This document shows, piece after piece, positions 6,291 through 12,505 of a DNA stretch of 13,323 nucleotides. The stretch lies in assembly GCA_947259435.1 (NCBI GenBank), contig CAMYMP010000691.1, positions 1 to 13,323 of the forward strand. Direction: 5' to 3'. The position numbers and the translations under genes were made by a program. Origin of the DNA: an uncultured Woeseiaceae bacterium. GTDB lineage: Bacteria > Pseudomonadota > Gammaproteobacteria > Woeseiales > Woeseiaceae. Position 1 is the first letter of the stretch, and each line of letters starts with the position of its first letter. A model generated the notes under the pieces. It ran no database searches. It worked only from the letters and a program-made list of their open reading frames with translations, and was not told where the DNA came from.

Positions 6291-9032
6291 ATGCGTGTCA
6301 CGCATGATCATTTGATGCTGCGAGTTGCCAAATATGGAGCTGCCGCGGCCCTTGTCGTTTGTACGATTCTTATCGCATCCTGCGACGTGTGCCCGGAGGG
6401 GCACGAATGCACGCCCACCCAGGAAAAAGCCCCTGAAGGCATCGACGCCGTGGCGCAGGCGCTCGAGCGGCAGGACTCGGTTCGAGTAGTCGTTCGACTC
6501 CAGCCGGGCGACACCAAAGACGGTCAGAAGGTCTCTGCTACGGACTTGGCGATCGCCCGAGCAGATTTGCACAAAACGATGCTCAGAGCGGGTGTTGAAG
6601 GCTATCGGGCGGGCGCGGTTGTGGGTGATGGTGACGCTGTGCAGATGACCGTGACATCGCACGAGCAGCTCGAGCGGCTGCAAGCGGCTGGTGTCGCGAG
6701 TGTCGCTGTCGTGCCCCCGGAGAGCTGGCTCGGGCCAGCTCAAGTGGTCGAAACTGAGCCGGGTGTGCAGGTTTCCGTCGACCGGGCGCTAGTGCGAATC
6801 GTCAGAACACATGTTGAAGATTTGTTCGATACCAAACGGCCGGGCGCCGATTCCGGCCCGCTCCTCGATGCGATCCAGGCGTGCGCCGCGAGCACGGAGG
6901 ATGGCGCGGCGCAGAATCTTTCGGCTCTGCGAACCGCAATTCAGCAATGTGTCAGTTCGGAATACGGGTCACTGGCCGGCAACGTTGGCGCAACGCTCGA
7001 TCATATCGAGGCGTGCGTTGCTGACGAACAGACGCTCTCTGCCGGACGTCCAGTCCTTATTAATCTGGTTAACGAATGTGTGGATCGGCTCAGGCCGCCG
7101 CCTCGTCCATCGATCGCCGCATGCATCGAGAGCCGCGGTGGGCGCATCGTCAGGTATTTGCCGCAGAGCAGCACTGTCCTCGTCGTCTTCGAGACCGACG
7201 AGCTTAGCGAGCTGCAAGGCAAGCTGAATGACCTGAAAGCGAACGGTTGCGGCAACATGCCGTTGAAGGTTACCAATGCGGTGCCGGTCGTCTTCCTCAA
7301 GCAGCACCAGGCCAGCTACGACAATGACAATCTGCCGGCGCCACATCATCTTGCGTATTCACTGATCAACTCCTCCCAGGCAAGTGCATTCATCCGCGAT
7401 ACTCCCGGTCTCGGCCGCAAAGCGAACGTCGCTGTCATTGATGGTCAGCTGTATTCCGGCTTCGGCCAGGGTGATGAACTTGCAGCCGTTGATTTTTATG
7501 ACCTCTGCGAGGCAAGCGGTCAGCAAGGAATCCCGAGCGATCCACCGCCTCCGGGCGCGAGCGCGGACCCCCACGGCAGCATGGTCACGGGGATTATTGC
7601 TGCTGCAAACAACGGTCACGGCAACAACGGTGTCATTCGCATTGCTCCGCCCTACCCGGGCCGAGTGAGCTTTTTCCGCACTGACTGCAACGCGGACAGT
7701 CCCGGTATCGATCCGGCCCTCGTTATGATCGCGCTGGAGCAGATTGTCGAAGGTGCCGTATCCGGTGTACGCGTCGTCAACATGAGCTTCGGCCTCGAAT
7801 CCTCAAACCAGGATTACCTGGATCAATACCGATCGCTGTTCCGACGCTATTTCAGCAGTTCGCAAGGGACAGACGTAGTCTGGGTTGGGAGCGTCGGCGA
7901 CAGTGGCCTGTCGCTGAATGCCGGTGCGGTCGTGCCCGCGGGGTTGTCGAGCACGCTTGAGAATGTGATTTCGGTGGCTGCCTACGACACGAGCACCATC
8001 AATCGGGCAACGCTCAGCAACTACGGAAACTGGGTCGACATAAGCGCGCCAGGCGTGGGCGTATACACTCCGGCAACCGCAGGTGGCTATGGGGGGCTCG
8101 ACGGTACCAGTGCTGCTGCAGCACTGGTAACGGGAAGCATAGGTCTTGTGCTGGCGGCGGATTCAGGATTGTCGCCAGTCGAGGTCAAGGATCTGATCAA
8201 GGACCCGAGTCGTCAAAAACCTTTGGCCACCACAGAAATTCCTGGCGGCGTTGACGCTGAGAAGCTGGTTCGAGTGTTAATACCTGGAGCGAGCAGAAGT
8301 GTCGTCAGCGATGGCAGCGGCAGCGTAAGTAGCGCGACCGGTCTGCGGCAACCCGGGCTGGCCGGATTCTTCTTCAACTACAAGGGTGGAGGGGACCACG
8401 AGCTGAAAGCAATTGGCGCTGAATTTTCAGACACCGGAATTGCAACGCTAGAATACCGCGATAAAGACGATGACCCGGGATTCTGGTGGAGAATTCAAGG
8501 ACGGAATCTGCCTTACGGTACGCGGTTCGGCTCAGCGCAATTCTCTTTGCAGAAGAGCGGTGACCAGCTCGTTATGCCAGTGTCGCAGGCAATCGCAGGC
8601 GCGAACACCAATGATCATGTCATCGGCCTCACCGGCTTCAACTGCCGTTACGACGATGGAGACGATCACAATCTTCAGGAAATTGGCGTATCGGTCTTCG
8701 GCAACAATCTTGGAAACTGGCAAATGCTCGCCAGTTTCGGCGATGACTCCGATTCTCTCTGGACCTGCCGTGTTGGCTACGCGATTATCGAAAATACGCG
8801 TGTCCTGGGAGAGTTGATCACGGGCAGCGGCAGCGATGAAGGCAAGGGTTACATTCCCGTAAACCACTTCCCGGATGTCATCCAGAGCTTCTCCCTGGCG
8901 TACGATGACAATGACCATCACGTGGATCGCATTAGCATCTATGCAGAGCAGGGTGCAGTCTGGATGCGATTGAACGATGGCAATGACGACGATACGTTCA
9001 ATTGGGACTTGTCGTACTATCGCCTGAGATAG
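6291..9032 (+). CDS. Subtilisin-like (S8) protease lipoprotein with C-terminal repeats
   Basis: This 913-residue protein carries a lipoprotein signal (KYGAAAALVVCTILIASC, lipid Cys31), so it is probably anchored in the outer membrane. An inhibitor-I9-like propeptide region spans about residues 55-150. Residues 190-280 hold a series of regularly spaced cysteines (198, 220, 242, 263, 278), followed by a second beta-rich propeptide-like stretch up to about 340. The S8 catalytic domain (about 375-640) shows Asp384 (VAVIDGQ), His428 (DPHGSMVTG) and Ser607 (DGTSAAAALVTG). The usual oxyanion Asn appears to be Asp537 (VGSVGDSG). The C-terminal 220 residues contain three copies of a Y-x2-4-D-H / D-D-x-D unit. 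No strong Shine-Dalgarno site is seen; the ATG at 6315 (residue 9) gives a more canonical, shorter signal peptide and may be the true start. Substrate is unknown. The gene converges with the acyltransferase gene at 9192. Confidence 0.9.
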   Translation: MRVTHDHLMLRVAKYGAAAALVVCTILIASCDVCPEGHECTPTQEKAPEGIDAVAQALERQDSVRVVVRLQPGDTKDGQKVSATDLAIARADLHKTMLRAGVEGYRAGAVVGDGDAVQMTVTSHEQLERLQAAGVASVAVVPPESWLGPAQVVETEPGVQVSVDRALVRIVRTHVEDLFDTKRPGADSGPLLDAIQACAASTEDGAAQNLSALRTAIQQCVSSEYGSLAGNVGATLDHIEACVADEQTLSAGRPVLINLVNECVDRLRPPPRPSIAACIESRGGRIVRYLPQSSTVLVVFETDELSELQGKLNDLKANGCGNMPLKVTNAVPVVFLKQHQASYDNDNLPAPHHLAYSLINSSQASAFIRDTPGLGRKANVAVIDGQLYSGFGQGDELAAVDFYDLCEASGQQGIPSDPPPPGASADPHGSMVTGIIAAANNGHGNNGVIRIAPPYPGRVSFFRTDCNADSPGIDPALVMIALEQIVEGAVSGVRVVNMSFGLESSNQDYLDQYRSLFRRYFSSSQGTDVVWVGSVGDSGLSLNAGAVVPAGLSSTLENVISVAAYDTSTINRATLSNYGNWVDISAPGVGVYTPATAGGYGGLDGTSAAAALVTGSIGLVLAADSGLSPVEVKDLIKDPSRQKPLATTEIPGGVDAEKLVRVLIPGASRSVVSDGSGSVSSATGLRQPGLAGFFFNYKGGGDHELKAIGAEFSDTGIATLEYRDKDDDPGFWWRIQGRNLPYGTRFGSAQFSLQKSGDQLVMPVSQAIAGANTNDHVIGLTGFNCRYDDGDDHNLQEIGVSVFGNNLGNWQMLASFGDDSDSLWTCRVGYAIIENTRVLGELITGSGSDEGKGYIPVNHFPDVIQSFSLAYDDNDHHVDRISIYAEQGAVWMRLNDGNDDDTFNWDLSYYRLR

Positions 9033-9191
9033 TAACAGCCTTCCGCTACCAGGCTTTAATACTGCTTTACCGGGAATGCGGGTGGCACTTGATCAATTCA
9101 TGAAGCCAGATATCACCCAAGCTTGCAGTCATCCGGCCTTACAAACCCATAGCTCGCGACAGCAGTTTTCAACGGGCAACTGCAGAAACAG
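9033..9191. other. Short convergent intergenic region
   Basis: This 159-bp gap lies between two converging genes. The only structure seen is a weak AGCCT (9037-9041) / AGGCT (9051-9055) hairpin followed by TTAAT, just past the protease stop codon. It could act as a poor terminator for the protease gene; otherwise I see nothing here. Confidence 0.35.
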
Positions 9192-10202
9192 CTAGCCAGG
9201 CGTAGCAGGCCACGGCGCTAACGGCTTGCGCATGGTAAGGCAGGGCTCGCTCTTCATCTTCCAATTTGCTTTCCATTGCATACCGGTCATAAAGCTGATT
9301 TCATCGACGCGCAATCTGCAGGCTTCCTGAATGGTCTCGACATTGAGCAACTTGCCAAGATTGTTGTAGTCATTGTTGCTGGAAGCGTAAAGCGCGATCA
9401 TCTTGTTGCCGTGGAGCAATGACAGCGAGACCGCTTGCCTGGCACCATCGACCTCGATCGTCAAAGTCCTCAGACGACCGCTCCGTTCCAGCTCATCGAT
9501 GACCCTACGTACTTCATTTGCGTTCTCTTCATTGGCGTAATCTGACTCTGCACCGAAATTCCGGTTTACCAGTTCGATGAACAGATCGGCCTCGTCTTCG
9601 TCGCCCCAGCGCAGCGTTGGCTCGCGCTTGCGGATGTTTCTGAGGTCGTAAAGAAATTTCTGTCTCTTGTCGGATGAAAAAGTGGCGATGTGTTTATGGA
9701 AGTCAAACTCGAACTCTGACGGCACCAGGTGATAACGCAGGTCCTGCTCGGAGAAATTGGCTGCGAATGGAGGGTGGAGCTGCAGCAGGTCGCTGACCCA
9801 GCTTTGCTTAAGATCGAACAATACTGTCCGTTCAGGAAACTGCTCGAAAAACTCGGGGAAATCCTGATTCCGCAGCCACAGAATCCGTCCATCGGGATAG
9901 CTACCGCCCATCAACATGAAGCGGTCTTGCTTCGTGTCGTAAACGAGCGGGACCAGGCCATCCGGACGCCCATCGCCGGTTTGATGCACCAGGAAATTCA
10001 GGCGATGCTTGTCCTGATCGTGAAAAGCGAATATCAGGTCCCAGTCATCCCAGGCATCCTGTCGCGGCGAAAACATTTCCCAGAGTTTGCTGCATTCCTG
10101 AATGTCGGTTTCAGTACGGATCACACGTGCGTCTCGTCGTAATGGAGGCGGCTCAATTCGGGGCGTCTCTACACACTTCAGCGCTTTTAAAGTTGCCAAC
10201 AT
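9192..10202 (-). CDS. GNAT-type acyltransferase, BioF2/FemAB-like
   Basis: The product (about 336 residues) has the two-lobed layout of the Acetyltransf_6 (BioF2-like)/FemAB group. An N-terminal GNAT-like lobe carries WDDWDLIFAFHD, DGLVPLVYD and MLMGGSYPDGRILW. A linker rich in basic residues follows (KRQKFLYDLRNIRKREP). The C-terminal GNAT lobe has GARQAVSLSLLHGNKMIALYA, NNDYNNLGKLLNVETIQEAC and ISFMTGMQWKANWKM, typical of the family's acyl-donor lobe. Relatives transfer amino acids or acyl groups to peptidoglycan or cell-surface polymers; the substrate here is unknown. The frame is open to 10385, but the extra 61 residues are Trp-rich and not family-like, so I prefer the ATG at 10202. No good Shine-Dalgarno supports it, and a GTG at 10124 is another option. 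It is transcribed divergently from the serine hydrolase gene. Confidence 0.8.
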   Translation of the reverse strand: MLATLKALKCVETPRIEPPPLRRDARVIRTETDIQECSKLWEMFSPRQDAWDDWDLIFAFHDQDKHRLNFLVHQTGDGRPDGLVPLVYDTKQDRFMLMGGSYPDGRILWLRNQDFPEFFEQFPERTVLFDLKQSWVSDLLQLHPPFAANFSEQDLRYHLVPSEFEFDFHKHIATFSSDKRQKFLYDLRNIRKREPTLRWGDEDEADLFIELVNRNFGAESDYANEENANEVRRVIDELERSGRLRTLTIEVDGARQAVSLSLLHGNKMIALYASSNNDYNNLGKLLNVETIQEACRLRVDEISFMTGMQWKANWKMKSEPCLTMRKPLAPWPATPG

Positions 10203-10435
10203 TTGGAACCGAAACGTCGATTCCCTCGTCGCCCAGGGCCATGGCCATGCGTTCAGAATATAGCAGGCGGCCGGCAACGCAAAATATGCGGCGCCTCTGG
10301 AAGTCATGACCGCGACATTCGATATCAACCCGTGACAAAAGAAACGGGGTTTTTCGCTAATAAACCTTTGCACGCGTCGCGGCATCCTTCAGAGGGATCA
10401 AGTGGTCGTTACTCGGCATTGCATCACTCGTTGTC
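10203..10435. promoter_or_regulatory. Divergent spacer between acyltransferase and serine hydrolase
   Basis: If the acyltransferase starts at 10202, this 233-bp stretch is the shared upstream region of two divergent genes. The right end is not simple spacer: in the frame of the hydrolase, sequence from about 10400 encodes KWSLLGIASLVVV, the first half of a membrane-like helix. A minus-strand alternative frame (10153-10338) also reads as a plausible peptide, but nothing confirms it. No promoter boxes were assigned. Confidence 0.35.
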
Positions 10436-11662
10436 GTGATCACTGCCATCGTGATGGCGTTGCAAGAGCCGATACCGGTACAGGGTGCCGCAGCCGAAGG
10501 CAATAACAGGATCTATGACGACACGTATACCGACACAATCGGCTCGTTACGTGAGGATCTCGAAGGCTACCGGGCATCCTTGGTGTCGCCGTCTATTTCT
10601 CTTGCCGTGGGTGTTGGTGGTTACCTTGTATGGGCAGACGCACGTGGTTACGCCGATATAGAGTCACAAACGCTCGCCACACCCGATACCATTTACCCCA
10701 TTGGCAGCGTGTCGAAACCGATAACAGCCGTCCTCACCGCGTTGCTTTGGCAAGATGGTCTGTTGGATGTCGACGCCGACGTGCGTGATTATGTTCCGAG
10801 CTTCCCTGTGAAAGAGCACTCGATCACCCTGCGCCAGTTATTGTCGCACCAGGCGGGCATCAGGCACTACAGGTTTGGATGGAACCCTCCAACATTCTCG
10901 GAGTCGGCACTTAATCGCGAATTTACGAGTACCGAGGAGAGCCTCCTGTTGTTTGCGAACGACGAGTTGCTTTTCGAGCCGGATACCAATTTCAATTACA
11001 GCACGTTCGGCTACACGTTGATTTCTGCGGCTGTTGAGCGGGTAACCGGCTCGTCATATATCGACGCGCTTCAGGAACATGTGCTCGAGCAACTTGGAAT
11101 GGAACGGACTTCCTTAGATCGTGCCGGACAGATTCCTGGTTCTCGCGCGACGGATTACGTCGGCACTCTCTCAAAGAAAGCAGTGATTAAGGCACCGGCG
11201 ACCAACAGCAGCTACAAATGGGCCGGTGGTGGCCTCGTATCAACGCCGACCGACCTTGTCAGGTTCGGTAAAGCCATGCTCGGCAACGAGCTCCTGAACG
11301 AACCAGCGCGCACCGCCGTATTCACAGCAAGAACACTTCCGTCCGGCGAACTGAACCCGCAACATTATGGTCTCGGATGGCGCATCGGCGGCCTCGTTGT
11401 TCCGGACGAGGAGACGGGTGAGGAGAAGATCATCACGCTGTTTAATCACGGCGGCACTCGAGCTGGATCAACCGCCATCCTGATGATCATTCCCGATCAC
11501 GAGATCGTTGTCGCAATGACATCGAACACCGTTGGACGCGGCGGGTCGAGCCAACTAGCGAGCGTCGCTGCGAAAGTCGCCCGAGAGTTTATTCGGTTCG
11601 AGATCGGTCGACGACGCGAGGATAAGATATCAGGTCAGGAGTTATCCGGCGCGGGGCGATAG
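10436..11662 (+). CDS. Beta-lactamase-family serine hydrolase (class C/EstB fold)
   Basis: This 408-residue (from GTG) serine hydrolase has the penicillin-binding/class C beta-lactamase fold (PF00144 type). Motif 1 is S91-V-S-K94 in IYPIGSVSKPITAV, giving the nucleophile and general base. Motif 2 is Y188-S-T in FNYSTFGYTLISAAVERVTG; relatives usually have Y-x-N or Y-S-N. Motif 3 is H338-G-G in NHGGTRAGS, replacing KTG as in esterases, LACTB-like proteins and D-aminopeptidases of the family. The N-terminus is hydrophobic and exported or anchored (VITAIVMALQ). That helix extends upstream of the first usable start codon: the frame is open back to 10364 and encodes KWSLLGIASLVVV, but no ATG, GTG or TTG occurs in that stretch. 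An esterase or peptidase role in the periplasm is more likely than drug resistance, but the substrate cannot be told. It converges with the crotonase gene. Confidence 0.88.
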   Translation: MITAIVMALQEPIPVQGAAAEGNNRIYDDTYTDTIGSLREDLEGYRASLVSPSISLAVGVGGYLVWADARGYADIESQTLATPDTIYPIGSVSKPITAVLTALLWQDGLLDVDADVRDYVPSFPVKEHSITLRQLLSHQAGIRHYRFGWNPPTFSESALNREFTSTEESLLLFANDELLFEPDTNFNYSTFGYTLISAAVERVTGSSYIDALQEHVLEQLGMERTSLDRAGQIPGSRATDYVGTLSKKAVIKAPATNSSYKWAGGGLVSTPTDLVRFGKAMLGNELLNEPARTAVFTARTLPSGELNPQHYGLGWRIGGLVVPDEETGEEKIITLFNHGGTRAGSTAILMIIPDHEIVVAMTSNTVGRGGSSQLASVAAKVAREFIRFEIGRRREDKISGQELSGAGR

Positions 11663-11782
11663 GTACGGACGGTGTCACCGCTTGCGGCCAGTGCGGGCAA
11701 TTTCGCTTTGCTCATCTGTCCAATCGGCTGCGCCGATTAGTCCACACCTGACCACCACTCTTGCCGGACGTGTCGTCTGAGT
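11663..11782. other. Convergent spacer with a tRNA-Phe tail
   Basis: This 120-bp gap lies between the serine hydrolase (+) and the crotonase (-). Its only recognisable content is repeat copy E (11704-11757). The hairpin inside that repeat (11722-11738) lacks a U-tract, so it is not a convincing intrinsic terminator for either gene. Confidence 0.5.
11704..11757 (+). repeat. tRNA-Phe tail-derived repeat, copy E
   Basis: GCTCATCTGTCC, the perfect hairpin AATCGGC-TGC-GCCGATT (11722-11738) and AGTC are the same as the right end of copy A (126-157). The sequence continues CACACCTGACCACCA where copy A has TGCCCCTGGCCACCA, so the tRNA acceptor end is present but mutated. The left parts (anticodon arm and T-loop) are missing. 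It marks the boundary between the serine hydrolase and the SDR-crotonase pair. Confidence 0.65.
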
Positions 11783-12505
11783 TTAACGCGGGCGCGCGCC
11801 TCGCAAGCCCATCAGAAAGGCATCCAGAAGATCCAGCGGGATGCTCAGGCGAATTCTCCGAATGAGCGCTGCGCGGATTCTGCGCTTGGAGGTCGCGTGC
11901 GCTCGTAGGTCGAGCGCTTTGAAGTCGTCAACACGGGCCTCAGCTCGAGGCATTAGGTCAACCGGATCGACCAGCTCGTCAAAAAAACCGGCGTTTACTG
12001 CGGATTCGACGTCGAAATAGTCCGACAGAGTAACCGCACGCTGATAGGCAGCCGGGTTGAGCCTGTGGTGCAGCATGGCCGCGGCAACGCGCGGCATGGT
12101 CAGGCCGATAGCCACCTCGTTGGCAGCAATCTTGAAATCACCGCGGCTGCCGATCACGTAGTCGGCCGACAGCATCAGGAAAACACCCATTGCCAGCGCG
12201 TGACCGTTGCAGGCGGCGATGACCGGATAGGGATAGGCCATAACACGCGCGGTCAAGGCATAGCCCGCCCGCAGCATGCGCAGCGCATCGATACCTCCGC
12301 GCTTCATTACGTGGAGATCGAAGCCCGCCGAGAAGACGGATTCCCGACCGGTCAGGATCACGATCGCGCGATCGGACTCCGCCCGATCGAGTGCTTGATA
12401 GATCTCGCCAAGGACCTGCGGCGACAGTGCGTTGCGTTTGCCGTCGTCGATGCGAATGGTGGCGACGTGGTCCTGTAAGCTGTACCGGACACATTCATTT
12501 GTCAT
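11783..12505 (-). CDS. Enoyl-CoA hydratase/isomerase family protein (crotonase)
   Basis: This 240-residue protein, slightly shorter than the usual 255-270, has the crotonase fold. Evidence: N-terminal VATIRIDDGKRNALSPQVL, first oxyanion segment GRESVFSAGFDLHVMKRGG, and second oxyanion segment ACNGHALAMGVFLMLSADY. The segment NEVAIGLTMP occupies the place of the P-E-x-x-x-G-x-x-P motif and keeps a Glu where hydratases have one catalytic Glu. The second catalytic Glu region (DYFDVESAVNAGFFDELVD) is conserved in style. It acts on an acyl-CoA in the cytoplasm, as hydratase, isomerase or hydrolase; the exact reaction cannot be fixed. Its ATG overlaps the end of the SDR gene by 11 bp in the same direction, pointing to one operon and probable translational coupling. 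A G-rich stretch (GAGGGCGAG) lies just upstream of the ATG. Confidence 0.9.
   Translation of the reverse strand: MTNECVRYSLQDHVATIRIDDGKRNALSPQVLGEIYQALDRAESDRAIVILTGRESVFSAGFDLHVMKRGGIDALRMLRAGYALTARVMAYPYPVIAACNGHALAMGVFLMLSADYVIGSRGDFKIAANEVAIGLTMPRVAAAMLHHRLNPAAYQRAVTLSDYFDVESAVNAGFFDELVDPVDLMPRAEARVDDFKALDLRAHATSKRRIRAALIRRIRLSIPLDLLDAFLMGLRGARPR

Noticed and set aside
10436..11662. Antibiotic-resistance beta-lactamase
   Set aside because: Motif 3 is H-G-G and not K-T-G, and motif 2 is Y-S-T, which fits the esterase/peptidase members of the fold better.
11722..11738. Hairpin AATCGGC-TGC-GCCGATT as an intrinsic terminator
   Set aside because: There is no U-tract on either side, and the same hairpin in copy A (138-154) is not next to a gene end; it belongs to the repeat.
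12..11757. CRISPR array
   Set aside because: The repeats are few, irregularly spaced by kilobases, diverged, and have no short spacers or cas genes.
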